Source: CAWJKP01 sp963843465
Lineage (GTDB): Bacteria > Planctomycetota > Planctomycetia > Pirellulales > Thermoguttaceae
Assembly (NCBI GenBank): GCA_963843465.1
Contig: CAWJKP010000001.1
Coordinates: forward strand, 1,364,001-1,428,000
DNA: 64,000 nucleotides
Reading direction: 5' to 3'
Shown in pieces: positions 50,281-59,863 of this stretch (its first letter is position 1; each line of letters opens with the position of its first letter). The notes under the pieces are model-generated. The model searched no databases, had not been told where the DNA came from, and worked only from the letters and a program-made list of their open reading frames with translations. The translations under genes and the position numbers were made by a program.

Positions 50281-51161
50281 ATGAGATTCCTGCTCGCTTG
50301 CTCCGTAGCTCCCGCTCTTGCTCTCACCGCGGCGACAAGCCTGGCGGTTCCGCCGACGTTGACCCTTTCACGCAGGGACAATTGGTTGATGATCCATGGG
50401 CCACAGTTGCCCGGCGGAGTGATTCGCATCGATTATTTGGAGGCTTATTGCCGTGCCCAGTCAACCGACGCGGATTGGGTCAAGCATACGGTGATCCCGC
50501 ATCATACCGAACTTCTCTCGCTCGACGACGATCACAAAGTACTGCGGCTCAAATGCACTTTGGACGATGGCGTGACCGTACATCACACGATCACTGCCCG
50601 CGACGACGAGGTAGACTTCCGTCTTACTGCCCACAATACGGGTTCCAAGCGTTCGGAGGCGCATTGGCGCAAGCGTGTCCACGGCTGGGCCCTTTCACGG
50701 GCTACGACCCGCCTTCGCCGAATCTTGACGATTATCTGCCAAAATGTTTCATCTTTCTCGATGGGCGGCTCACGCGATTGCCGACTCCACAGTGGGCGAC
50801 TCAGGCTCGCTATACACCGGGGCAAGTGTGGTGTCCGCGGAACGTGCCTCGTACCAACGTCAACCCACGTCCTTTGAGCCCGTTGGTACCCAGCAATGGC
50901 TTGATCGGATGTTTCAGCGCTGACGATAAGTTGATCTTTGCCACGGCCTGGGAACCCTATCAGGAATTGTTCCAGGGCGTGATTCGCTGTCTGCACGCCG
51001 ATTTTCGCCTCGGTGGCCTTCAGCCAGGGGAAACAAGGCAGATTCGTGGCAAGATATACATCGTGCCGGCCGACGTCCGCGCGCTTTTGCATCGCTACCA
51101 GCGCGATTTTCCGGAGCACAACATCGCTGGCGAGCGCCGGACCTATTGTCCTTCGCAATAA
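50281..51161 (+). pseudogene. Secreted hypothetical protein, frameshifted
   Basis: ATG 50281 starts a clear signal peptide (LLACSVAPALALTAATSLA). The mature protein begins with beta-rich sequence (IRIDYLEAYCR, HTVIPHHTELLS, VTVHHTITARDDEVDFRLTAHN). Near 50680 a one-base shift, after EAHW, continues as FTGYDPPSPNLDDYLPKCFIFLDGRL, cited as PNLDDYLPKCFIFLDG, and ends at 51161. Total length is about 292 residues. I do not recognise the family; the beta-rich pattern with HxT motifs suggests a carbohydrate-binding or mutarotase-like sandwich. An IS end lies 12 bases downstream, so the natural C-terminus may have been altered. Confidence 0.55.
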
Positions 51162-51172
51162 CTTCATCCAAG

Positions 51173-51310
51173 GTGCGCTGGCCCGGCGAAATTCGGCGGT
51201 CGAATTCCGGGTGATTGGCGGTGGCGGGAAGCAGGCTCCGCAGGCCAATTCGATGGATCGGCGCACGGGAAGTACTGGCTTCACGCTCGGGATGGAGCCT
51301 GGAAGGGACC
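51173..51310 (+). repeat. Solo end of the IS found at 62731
   Basis: About 138 bases, starting GTGCGCTGGCCCGGCGAAAT, match the left end of the element at 62731-62865, including GTCGAATTCCGGGTGATT and CAATTCGATGGATCG. No matching transposase follows; a different transposase gene begins at 51375. It is a solo terminal remnant. Confidence 0.8.
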
Positions 51311-51374
51311 TTCGGCACGCCGGCGCGCACTGCTTGCGTCGATCAAGGATGGAACTTGAGACCGGGCACAACGG

Positions 51375-52400
51375 TCACGCGGCACGCCGTGTGTACCGAT
51401 GGTGCAAGCCGCCGACTTGCGGGATGGCAACAACTTCGCCCTGAGGCGGCAGTTCGACGCAGCGTGGTGTCGGCGAATTGCGATCCAGCGAGAGATGAGG
51501 CCGGGACGTGTGGTAGTAGTGGAAATACTCGGTCAGGATGCGGTGCAGGTGGGCCTCGTTGAGCACGATGACATGATCCAGACAATCGCGGCGTATGGAG
51601 CCGATGACCCTTTCACAAAAGGGATTCTGCCAGGGTGCCCGTGGTGCAATCAGCACTTCCTCGATGCCCATGTCCTTGACGCGCTTCTTGAAGTAGTCAC
51701 CGTAGATGCCGTCCCGGTCGCGCAGCAGAAAACGTGGGACTTCGTCGTAGGGGAAGGCGTCGATGATTTGCTGGGCGGCCCATTCGGCATAGGGATGGTC
51801 GGTCACGTTGAAGTGAACGACCCGCCGCCGGTCATGACACAGCACGATGAACACGTAGAGAACGCGGAACGAGACCGTCGGCACGGTGAAGAAGTCGCAG
51901 GCAACGATGTCGGGAACATGATTGGCAAGGAACGTTCGCCAGAGCTGAGAGGGAGGCTTCCTGATGCGGACCATGTACTTGGCCACCGTCCCTTGCGCAA
52001 CCTGGCAACCCAGCAGGAGCAGTTCCGACAGAATTCGGGGCGCGCCCCAGAGCGGATTCTCACGGGACATACGGCGTATCAGGTCCCGGAGTGCGCGTTG
52101 GATGCAAGGGCGTCCAGGTTTCCCGCCCCGCGACTTCCATCGCCAGTAGAGCTTGAAGCCCCGTTGGTGCCATTTGATGATTGTTTCCGGTTGGACGATA
52201 GCCAGCGCCGATCGCCAGTTGGCCCAGAGCCGGGAAAGCAAGACCCAGAAGAAGCGGTCTCGGGGCCGCAGCTTCGGGCGTTTGACGGACTGCTTGTAGA
52301 TGGCAACTTGCTGTCACAGCGCCAGATTCTCGGCGGTCAGGCTGAGCCGGGGTACCAGGAACGCTCGGATCAGAAGATAGATCGCCTTGATGATGCACAT
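51375..52400 (-). pseudogene. rve-type transposase with in-frame stop
   Basis: From ATG 52400 the frame reads MCIIKAIYLLIRAFLV and TAENLAL, then TGA at 52314-52316, then QQVAIYKQSVKRPKLRPRDR and the rest of the enzyme to 51375. Relatives have Arg there (ENLALRQQL), so CGA changed to TGA. The rve core is complete: Asp in DIVACDFFTVPT, Asp in LLRDRDGIYG, Glu in NPFCERVIGSIRR. The tail RPHLSLDRNSPTPR matches the fragment at 43639. An internal TTG start might still give a 288-residue product. It is a different family from the 38- and 55-kb elements. Confidence 0.85.
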
Positions 52401-52512
52401 GGAGTGGCTCCCGAGGTTGACGGAACGAGGTGATTCTACCCTGGAACCAGCTTAGGATCAAATCCCGCAACTCCTTGACTGGAAACGAGTACGAGATTAT
52501 TGATAGGGACAG

Positions 52513-54642
52513 CTATTTCAACAACCATTTGACGGCCGAGGTTTCCTTCTGCGCCGCGTCGTCGGCGAAGGCAGTGAGTTCCGTGAACTTCGCGCCGAAG
52601 ACTTCGGGCTTGCCCCCTTCGCCTGCCATCCAGAGCGGATGCGGAGTGCCGAGGGCGATCATGCCGGGGAGGTCGAGATACTTCGCTCCACCGGGGAGGA
52701 ACATGGGGTCGCGGTAATCGAGGATCTTGCCGAAGCGGAATCCGCCGGTGTCCGCCGCAGCGCGGTCGATCGCCCCGCCCGCCACCGCGCGGGCGGCAAT
52801 GACGATGGGGCCAGCAATGCCCCAACCAGCGACGGCCACGCTTTTCGGACTCGGACGCGCGCCGGCCTCGGGCTTGTGCAGGGAGGCCACGATGGTGAGC
52901 ACATCGTGCGTCCGTTGGGCGAAGAGCGCGTGGTTGTAGCCGAAAGTATAGCCCGCGAACTCGCGCGGATTGGCGACGACCCGGGTTCGTTTGACCGGTT
53001 CGCCTCCTTGCAAGAAGAGATCGGCACCGACGACCGCGATGCCGCCGCGCACGAGTTGTGACACGTGCTCGTTTTGCAGCGCGGCCTTGCCGTGGTCATC
53101 AAGCCAGACGACCACGCGGCCGTTCCATTGCCTTGGATGGAGCCACACGGCTTTCACTTCCTCGCCGTGTGTCTTGTTGACCAGCACGCCGGTCATTTCG
53201 GTGTAGTCGCCATGGTCCTGCTCGTTTGCGACCTTCCACTCGACATCGCCGGCGGCAGCATAGGTGCGGCCGATGAGCGTTTCCGCTGCCGGCCGGAGGA
53301 TCTTTTGCAAACCGTCCTCGGTCGCCGCAGCGCAACGGAGTTGCCTATCCGCATCTTCGGTGAACCACTTCAGCAGCTTGCGCTCGAACGCGGGATCGGC
53401 CGCCTTGGGCGCGGGGTACTGACTGTCCCAGACCGTAAGCTGCTCGGCCGGCAGCGGTTCGAAGTCCTTCTCGATCACCGGCGAAGGCTGGCCGAGATTG
53501 AAGTGCTGGTTGAGGAACGTGTAGAACGCGGACCGCGTGACGGCGTTGTAGTTGTGCGGGAAGTGTTCGCCGCGCTTCAGGAAGACGTTGTCCTTCTTGC
53601 CGTAGAGGGCATAGAGCGTTTGCAGCTCGGGAAAACCCTTGATGGCCATCTCCTTCGTCCAGTCGTCGGCCGTGTTCATGCCCTGCGGCTTCGGTGCGCA
53701 GAGCGCGGCGAACTCCACGTTGCCGGTGTTCACGCGGAGCAGGCTGGCGTTTTCGCAGGTGCAGCCGCCCTGCATGGACGTGCTGACCATCACGACTGGA
53801 AAGGAGAGTTTGATGCGGTCGTCGATCGCCGCCAAGATCATCGTCTGCGTGCCGCCGCCGCTCTCGCCGGTGACCGCGACGCGATCGGGATCGACCTCCG
53901 GGAGGCTGAGGAGGAAATCCAGGCTGCGGATGGAATTGAGCGTCTGCAAGCCCATGACGGACTGGCAATGGGCCTCCGCCTGCGGGCTGAAGAGGCCCCA
54001 GTTTTCCGTGGTGTTCATCTCCGGCCGCTGCTTGGCGAACCCGTGCACGAGCTGGTGCGAGAGCTGGATCGAATCGGAATCGCCGAGCATGTCCCAGTGC
54101 CACACGATGCAGCCCATCCGCGCGAGTTGAACTAATCGGGCCTGGTACGGAGCCCGCCCGCCGTTTTCGAACCGCTCGGCGCCGTCGGCAATCTGTTGCC
54201 GCGTGGCATCCGGACTGGAGATCGAGAAACGGGCATCCTTCGCATGGCCGTGCGCGAACAAGACGCCGGGAATACGGCCCTTGATGTCCTTCGGGCGATA
54301 CAGGTTGCCTGTCACGAAGAAGCCTGGGGCACTCTCGAAGTAGACCTTCTCGATGGTGTATTCGCCGCGGTCGATCTTGCCATGAATCACCGCGTTCAGC
54401 GGTGTTTTCGTCGGCATCGGCCACAACCCCGCCGCCGTGAGAATCTGCCGTCGCACCTGCTCCTTCCGCGATTCCCATGCGCTAATGGACGACGGCGGAA
54501 TAAAGGGGAAGTAGCCGTTCAGGTCTTTCAGCGGTTGCAGGCGCGAGTCCGCGGCCCGCGCGGGCAGAGAGGCAAGGAACAGGGCTGCCAAAACGAGGAG
54601 GCCGAGTAAACTCCAATCGCGTGAGTTAAGTCGAGTGTTCAT
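52513..54642 (-). CDS. Secreted acetyl-xylan-esterase-like alpha/beta hydrolase
   Basis: This is a 709-residue protein with signal peptide around LLGLLVLAALFLASLPARAA. The first hydrolase domain has the oxyanion HGH at 131-133 and nucleophile Ser261 in TGESGGGTQT; a later acid/His set is likely near KRGEHFPHNYN. The C-terminal 300 residues form a second, degenerate hydrolase-like domain (VVWLDDHGKAAL, VAVAGWGIAGP). Dual-domain enzymes of this size are common in planctomycetes and classed with acetyl xylan esterases or dienelactone-hydrolase-like enzymes. ATG 54642 is chosen because it starts the signal; the frame is open 34 codons upstream. IS copy C lies about 110 bases before its start and may have displaced its promoter. 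Confidence 0.85.
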   Translation of the reverse strand: MNTRLNSRDWSLLGLLVLAALFLASLPARAADSRLQPLKDLNGYFPFIPPSSISAWESRKEQVRRQILTAAGLWPMPTKTPLNAVIHGKIDRGEYTIEKVYFESAPGFFVTGNLYRPKDIKGRIPGVLFAHGHAKDARFSISSPDATRQQIADGAERFENGGRAPYQARLVQLARMGCIVWHWDMLGDSDSIQLSHQLVHGFAKQRPEMNTTENWGLFSPQAEAHCQSVMGLQTLNSIRSLDFLLSLPEVDPDRVAVTGESGGGTQTMILAAIDDRIKLSFPVVMVSTSMQGGCTCENASLLRVNTGNVEFAALCAPKPQGMNTADDWTKEMAIKGFPELQTLYALYGKKDNVFLKRGEHFPHNYNAVTRSAFYTFLNQHFNLGQPSPVIEKDFEPLPAEQLTVWDSQYPAPKAADPAFERKLLKWFTEDADRQLRCAAATEDGLQKILRPAAETLIGRTYAAAGDVEWKVANEQDHGDYTEMTGVLVNKTHGEEVKAVWLHPRQWNGRVVVWLDDHGKAALQNEHVSQLVRGGIAVVGADLFLQGGEPVKRTRVVANPREFAGYTFGYNHALFAQRTHDVLTIVASLHKPEAGARPSPKSVAVAGWGIAGPIVIAARAVAGGAIDRAAADTGGFRFGKILDYRDPMFLPGGAKYLDLPGMIALGTPHPLWMAGEGGKPEVFGAKFTELTAFADDAAQKETSAVKWLLK

Positions 54643-54752
54643 GGGTGTCTCACTGCAATTCCGAGGGGTGTCCTTCCCAAAAACTGCATTCGGTAATTGT
54701 ACCAGCCGACCTGTCCTACGCCACCGATTTTTGTGCAACCCCAACGGGTGCG

Positions 54753-56436
54753 CTGGTCCAGCGAGTTTTGGGGTTCTTCAGGTTGGTCCTAACCCGTGAA
54801 ATAGCGGTGGTTTAAGGTATGCTTACAGAAGTCGACCACAAAGAACTTCTGGGAGCCACCCGATGCCCGCCAAACCGTCATTGCCAGCAATTCCGTTACC
54901 CCGGGGCTGGTCCTCCCGCGTCAAGTCGGCCATCTTACACGTCATCAGCTTGGCCCAATTCACCGCAGCCTACACCCGCGGCTGGGCGGCCAACAGCGTC
55001 AATACTCGCATAAGGCTGAAGGCAGAACTAGACCGCGCTCTGCAGGACCATGCACTCCTCCGCGAAGAGATGCACATCAAAAACGTCCGCCTGGCCCGGA
55101 TTGCGCCGCATCAACGCCCACTCTACCCGCCCACCGAGCGCATGGCAATCCTCGAAGTCAAGGCCGCACGCGGATGGTCGCTGGAGCAGGCGGCCAAGGC
55201 GTTCTTGGTCACCGCAGCCACGATCGCGTCGTGGATGGGCCGCGTCGATGAACAAGGCCCCGCTGCCTTGGTGCAGTTGCCAGAGCCAGTCAGTAGGTTC
55301 CCCGACTTCGTGCGATACCTCGTCCAGCGGCTGAAGACGCTTTGCCCCATGCTGGGCAAGGTGAAGATCGCCCAAATCCTCGCCCGGGCAGGTCTGCACT
55401 TGGGACAGACTACCGTAGGCCGCACCCTGAAAGAGAAGCCAGCACCCAAGCCCGCCGCTCACCAATCGCCACAGACGAAGGAACGTGTCGTCACCTCGAA
55501 GTACCCTAACCATCTGTGGATGACGGATCTGACCACCATGCCCATAGGCTCCGGTTTCTGGGTCTCGTGGCTGCCCTTCTCGCTGCTCCAGTGCTGGCCG
55601 TTCTGCTGGTGGATCGGCGTGGTCATCGACCACTACTCGCGGCGGATCATGGGCGTCACGCTGTTCTGGAAAGAACCGACTTCGCAAGCCGTGCGGGCCT
55701 TCCTCGGTCGCGTCATGCACGCCGCGAAAGCCAAACCCAGGCACTTGGTAACCGACAAGGGGCCCCAGTTCTGCAACAAAGACTTCAAGCCGTGGTGCCG
55801 ACGCAAGCATATCAAACCGCGTTTCGGGGCCATCGGTCAACACGGCTCCATTGCCGTGGTCGAGCGGCTCATCTTGACGCTCAAACAGTGCATCGCTTGG
55901 CTGCTCTTGGTGCCGCTGCGGCGAGAAGCGTTCCGGCGTGAGCTACTCGAAATGGCCGCATGGTACAATACCGAACGTCCGCACATGTCGCTGAACGGCC
56001 AGACTCCGGACGAGGTGTACCACGCACGCTTTCCCGCCAACCGCAAGCCACGCTTCGAGCCGCGTCCCAAGTGGCCGCGTGGTTCGCCCTGTGCGAGGCC
56101 GTGGGCCTTGGTCAAAGGCAAGCCAGGCGTGCGGATCGAACTCGATGTCGAGTTTCAGGCAGGCCGTCGGCATCTACCCATCGTGCGCGTGCAGCGCGCG
56201 GCGTAGCGGACTAATACCGTTACAGTGCCGAAGTCGGCGTCTGCGATCTGCGCGCATAGCGCGCACCAGTCTTCGTCAACCGCGGTCTTCTTCCAGATTG
56301 TCAAAGATCTGCACGGGTGTCCCGGTAACCATCTGCCCGATGGTTGGATTCACCTTGATTTGCCATCGTTCTTATCCACCACTGCGTGGGGACTGATCCA
56401 ATATCGCTTAGGCTGTCAAGAGTCGACGGACCAGCA
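54753..56436 (+). mobile_element. Insertion sequence copy C, complete
   Basis: The element spans 1.68 kb with left end CTGGTCCAGCGAGTTTTGG and right end complementary to GTGCTGGTCC/GTCGACTCTTG. It differs from copy B by only scattered bases. The region just after the transposase stop (56215-56430) is also conserved in copies A and B, so it belongs to the element. A convincing target duplication was not found. Confidence 0.88.
54863..56206 (+). CDS. rve-type DDE transposase of IS copy C
   Basis: This is a 447-residue protein, the same as the one at 38162-39505 apart from a few substitutions (for example Ile to Thr in TVGRTLKE, and Thr to Ser before WLPFSLLQ). The catalytic Asp, Asp and Glu are kept and the frame is intact. 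The near identity means copies B and C separated very recently. A GTG or ATG 54819 upstream frame is a shadow. Confidence 0.92.
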   Translation: MPAKPSLPAIPLPRGWSSRVKSAILHVISLAQFTAAYTRGWAANSVNTRIRLKAELDRALQDHALLREEMHIKNVRLARIAPHQRPLYPPTERMAILEVKAARGWSLEQAAKAFLVTAATIASWMGRVDEQGPAALVQLPEPVSRFPDFVRYLVQRLKTLCPMLGKVKIAQILARAGLHLGQTTVGRTLKEKPAPKPAAHQSPQTKERVVTSKYPNHLWMTDLTTMPIGSGFWVSWLPFSLLQCWPFCWWIGVVIDHYSRRIMGVTLFWKEPTSQAVRAFLGRVMHAAKAKPRHLVTDKGPQFCNKDFKPWCRRKHIKPRFGAIGQHGSIAVVERLILTLKQCIAWLLLVPLRREAFRRELLEMAAWYNTERPHMSLNGQTPDEVYHARFPANRKPRFEPRPKWPRGSPCARPWALVKGKPGVRIELDVEFQAGRRHLPIVRVQRAA

Positions 56437-56569
56437 CAGCAACGCGGCACTACAAAGGACGACCGACAAGATGAAGTTTCGCATGACAAAGCACCTCCTC
56501 GTCGCCATCTCGTTTCAAGGTTGGCACGCAATCGCGGCCCCATTCGATGTTGGGGCTGGAGCACGACGA
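56437..56569 (+). other. Possible broken gene start beside IS copy C
   Basis: ATG 56471 opens a plus-strand frame beginning MKFRMTKHLLVAISFQGWHAIAAP (core KHLLVAISFQGWHAIA), which looks like a signal peptide. It then runs antisense through the ThuA gene, so only this start seems real. It may be the 5' end of a gene lost at this boundary, or chance. Confidence 0.3.
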
Positions 56570-57787
56570 TCAACGTGGTCGAGCGGCGGTCCCCGGACCA
56601 ACGAATTCAATGAAATTCCCGTCGGGGTCGCGGAAGACCGTCAGATACGTTGCCGCCGCGAGCGATTGCGGCAACGCGATCGGGCACTTGGCCAGCGGAT
56701 TGACGCCCGTGTTCTTAAGCCGGGTCACCGCGGCGTCCATGTCCTTCACGCCGATCGTGATATAGCGGAAGCCGAGTTGAGAATGGAGGAAGCCGTTGTC
56801 CGCTGGCTTGGGGTTGGTGGCGGGCAACTCCATCAGCTTCAGCCGGGTGGCCGTCGGACCGTCGTCCAGCAGCAGCACGTGAACCTTGACCGGGCAGTGA
56901 TCCGTCAGACCGGCGTCGCCTGCCAGTTGGCCGGTCACCTCGAAGCCCGGCGCTTCCTTCATTCCGACGGCCTGCTTGTAGAAGGCGACCGACTTCTCAA
57001 TGTTGCCGACAACCATGCCCAGGTCGATGGTCGTCCGCGCGAAATCGTTCGCAAGGGCGGGAGGGTCTTTGGGCAAACGGCCGGCGCTCCAGTAGAGGGC
57101 GCGGACCACCAGCCGCTGGAATTGCGGATTGTTCCACGCGCCGCGATTGTCGCCGAAGCCCGTCGTAAAGACCCGGCCCTTGCCGAACTCCTGGACCCAG
57201 GCCATGCTCTGACGCTCGCTCCCGCGGTCCATCCGGAGCAGGCACCGCATGCAGGCATTCTTGTGATACTGATGGGCATAGGTCTCGTCGCTGATCTCGA
57301 AACGGCTCATGCCGGCCGTGATCGGATGGTCGGGGTCGTAGACGTGGACGGCGTAGGTGCCGCTGCCGTGGCCAGTGAAACGTCCGCCGAGCAGTTCCCA
57401 GTAGATGTCCGAGTTCTTGTTGGCGTCGGTCGCGTGGACCGCAACGATGCCGCCGCCCTGATGAACGAAGTTCCAGAGGCCCTGTTCCTGCTTGGCGTCG
57501 GTGATCGTGCCGCCGGAGCCGTAGAACAGCACGACATCGTATTTGCCGATGTTCTCGCTCTTCAATTCGTCGGCATTCTTGGCGGGCGTCACCGTGAAAT
57601 CACCGGCGCCGGCGAGCACCTTGCCAATCTGTTCAAGGAATCCTTTCCCGTCATGGCCGCCGTTGAAGACGTACAAAACCCTTGCCTTGCCGGTCGGCCC
57701 GCTTTCAGCCGCCCCAGCCACGGCCAGACAGCCGAACGCGCCCAACATGGCCCAGAGAAATCCCAGAACGCGCATGTGGCAAGACAT
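56570..57787 (-). CDS. Secreted ThuA-like domain fused to a VOC (glyoxalase-like) domain
   Basis: The 405-residue protein has signal peptide MRVLGFLWAMLGAFGCLAVAG. Residues about 35-240 are ThuA-like: ARVLYVFNGGHDGKGFLEQI, VVLFYGSGG, GGGIVAVHATD, YAVHVYDPDHPIT, and GKGRVFTTGFGDN, a class-I-glutaminase-like fold used in sugar metabolism. Residues about 260-405 are a VOC domain: DLGMVVGNIEKSVAFYKQAVG, a helix-strand repeat, then VFRDPDGNFIEFVGPG, with a metal-ligand-type Glu in FIEF. ATG 57787 is preferred because GGAG stands 8 bases before it; 57808 is possible. The fusion suggests binding of a small sugar derivative. Copy 3 of the dispersed motif lies upstream. Confidence 0.82.
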   Translation of the reverse strand: MSCHMRVLGFLWAMLGAFGCLAVAGAAESGPTGKARVLYVFNGGHDGKGFLEQIGKVLAGAGDFTVTPAKNADELKSENIGKYDVVLFYGSGGTITDAKQEQGLWNFVHQGGGIVAVHATDANKNSDIYWELLGGRFTGHGSGTYAVHVYDPDHPITAGMSRFEISDETYAHQYHKNACMRCLLRMDRGSERQSMAWVQEFGKGRVFTTGFGDNRGAWNNPQFQRLVVRALYWSAGRLPKDPPALANDFARTTIDLGMVVGNIEKSVAFYKQAVGMKEAPGFEVTGQLAGDAGLTDHCPVKVHVLLLDDGPTATRLKLMELPATNPKPADNGFLHSQLGFRYITIGVKDMDAAVTRLKNTGVNPLAKCPIALPQSLAAATYLTVFRDPDGNFIEFVGPGTAARPR

Positions 57788-57900
57788 CGCTCTAATCTCC
57801 GAATTCATGGTTCCAGTAGCCGTTTCGGCTCCGATCCGCGCCGACGCCGATCGCAGCCGCACAGCCGTGAGTCTGAACCGCCAATGCGAGAAAGTCAAGC

Positions 57901-57977
57901 ACAGCTGTCTGTCACGACATTCAGCACTTTTCTGCGCGAGTTCTCGCCACTATCATCACACTACCGTCGGCCACCCC
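57901..57977 (-). repeat. Dispersed motif, copy 3, upstream of the ThuA-VOC gene
   Basis: On the minus strand this reads GGCGAGAACTCGCGCAG...GTCGTGACAGACAGCT, 114 bases before the chosen start at 57787. With the GGCCGACGGTAGTG block the homology to copy 2 covers about 75 bases. Confidence 0.75.
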
Positions 57978-58094
57978 CCAACAGGCTATTCGATAACCGA
58001 TCGACGCAGCGAACGCCGGTGCGACGTTGGTTAGCGGTTCCCCTCACCCGGCCCCTTCGTGGCCGCCATCTCCCGGATGGGGACCTATGGGCTC

Positions 58095-59171
58095 CTAGTA
58101 CATGCACAGGCTCAGCTCCTTGATCTCGGAGTTTTCACCCGGGCCGAGAATCTCGATCTGATTGGCTTTTCCGGCGATAAGCCACAGCGTGATGTTCAAG
58201 AACGTCGTGTCGCCAATGCAGTGATGGTGCCGGCGGACGTAGCGGCCGTTGACGATGCAGCCGGTGATGCCCCAGCTTGCCCTCATGCGCAGGTACAACT
58301 GCTTGCCGGCAAGCCGGGCGGGGATGTCAACGTCGCGAGAGACAAGCTTCGCGTTGAACGGCCCGGGCAAACTCACGGCCGGACCGTTGGTCAAGTAGTC
58401 TTTCGACGGAGTCCATCGTCCGGCCAGGTCCAGGATCTCGGCTGGCCGCCTGGTGAAGGCCAGCCACGTGTTGCCGCGGACGCCGCAAACCTGCCCCTCG
58501 CCTCGAACCTCGACCGTAAGCAGATGTTTCGAGCCAGTCGCCCATCCGGACGAGACCACGAGCCCCTCGGCGCCGTCGCCGCGGGTGATCTCTTTGCCGT
58601 CGAGCCAGTAACGGGCCTTGCCGACCACGGCGCCGCCGCACCATGCCCTCAGCCACAACTCAACGTCGCCGTCATGCCACTGGGCCGGCACCTGGAACGT
58701 CTTGCGGAAAAGGACGTGACGCGAGGAGATCTCCTCGGGCACGGCCCAGCAGTCGAGACGGCGCACCGGCCACGCGGAATCGTCCACGTCGGCCACGGCC
58801 ATCCGGGCGTCGTCGTCCATGCCGGCCCACTCGAATATCTGGCGGAAGAGCTTCGTCGTGCGGTCCGACCAGCCGTGCCAGAGCGGCTCGCGGCAGAACT
58901 TCAACCCCATGTGGATCACGCACCCCTTGCCGAGGCGGCGCAGGCCGATGGCCATCGAGCCGTCATCCCAGAGCACAAGCGGCTGGCAAGCGGGCGCCGT
59001 CGGCCGGAGCTTCAAGCCGTTGGCCTTGGCGCCTCGAAGATCCGACTCGTCTGGCCTGAACACTTTCTGGTCGGGAGCGAATGTGAAACTCCACCAGTCG
59101 GCAACCTCGTTGGGCTCGTCCGGCGTCGCTTGCACGCGGCTGATGCCGGTGACCTCGTAGCCGGATCCTCG
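58095..59171 (-). pseudogene. C-terminal part of a large glycosidase-like protein
   Basis: The frame reads from inside the end of the DUF1080 gene (other frame) without a start codon of its own; the first possible start is GTG 59135. It contains GKGCVIHMGLKFCREPLW, a glutamine-amidotransferase-like (beta-galactosidase trimerisation-type) segment, followed by two beta-sandwich, sugar-binding-like domains (VLFRKTFQVPAQW, DVELWLRAWCGGA, YLRMRASWG) as found at the C-terminus of large planctomycete glycosidases. Length is about 350 residues, so the catalytic N-terminal half is missing. It probably became joined to the DUF1080 gene by deletion. Confidence 0.6.
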
Positions 59172-59182
59172 GGCCGCGCCGC

Positions 59183-59863
59183 CTACTTCAACGTCTTGAG
59201 CACGAGATTCTTGAACTGGGCCTTCATCGGCGGGCCCGGATGCATCTGAAGCGCGATGATGCCGCTGGAGGCAGCCAAGGTCGGATGCCGATCAGTCACC
59301 TGGCTCATCAAGACGCCGTTGACGTAAAGCGTGATCTCCGGGCCGCGGCAGACGATACGGTACGTGTTCCAGTCCTCGATCTTGTAGTGCTTGATCAACT
59401 CGCCCGGGTCGCCGTTCTTCTCGGCATGCCGCTGGCCGTCCGGCGTGAAGGTGACCCGTTCGCCGCGCCCGACGATCAGGCCGCGCTGGTGGTGATAGAT
59501 GAAGCCCACCAGGCCGCCATCGCCCGTCATGTCGGCCTGGTAGCCGCAGGTGTCCCAGTCGGGCCGTGTTTCGGAGCGGATCTGGATGCCGGAGTTGGCG
59601 CTTCGGCTGATGCGGAAGTCGGCCGTCAGCTCGAAGTCACCAGGCCGGCCGTCTTTCCAGATCAGGTAATTGCACTTGGTGCACGGCTTCTGGGAGGTGC
59701 TTTCGGCCGTCAGCGCACCGTCTTCGACGTGCCACCAGCCGGGCGCACCGTCCCAGCCGGTCAGATCGACGCCGTTGAACAGTTTTTGCTCTTCCGCCCG
59801 GGCCGCAGCCAGGGCGCCCACGAGGATCAGGATCGCAAATGCAGGGGGCAGTCTCTTTGTCAT
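59183..59863 (-). CDS. Secreted DUF1080 (3-keto-disaccharide hydrolase-type) protein
   Basis: The 226-residue protein has signal peptide PAFAILILVGALAAARA. The DUF1080 concanavalin-like sandwich is complete: QKLFNGVDLTGWDG, WHVEDGALTAES, YLIWKDGRPGDFELTADFRIS (cited to its ends), NSGIQIRSE, WNTYRIVCRGPEITLYVNG and SGIIALQMHPGPPMKAQFKNLVLK. This domain hydrolyses 3-keto-glycosides in characterised members. The ATG at 59861-59863 overlaps the stop of the beta-helix gene upstream (ATGA), so the two are co-translated. Acts outside the cytoplasm. Confidence 0.92.
   Translation of the reverse strand: MTKRLPPAFAILILVGALAAARAEEQKLFNGVDLTGWDGAPGWWHVEDGALTAESTSQKPCTKCNYLIWKDGRPGDFELTADFRISRSANSGIQIRSETRPDWDTCGYQADMTGDGGLVGFIYHHQRGLIVGRGERVTFTPDGQRHAEKNGDPGELIKHYKIEDWNTYRIVCRGPEITLYVNGVLMSQVTDRHPTLAASSGIIALQMHPGPPMKAQFKNLVLKTLK

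Noticed and set aside
54741..56445. Possible target-site duplication CAACG flanking IS copy C
   Set aside because: The short match is not directly adjacent to the inverted repeats on both sides and no similar duplication flanks copy B.
56225..58123. A 632-codon plus-strand open frame
   Set aside because: It is antisense to the ThuA-VOC gene, which has clear domain motifs; only its first codons next to the IS might be a gene remnant.
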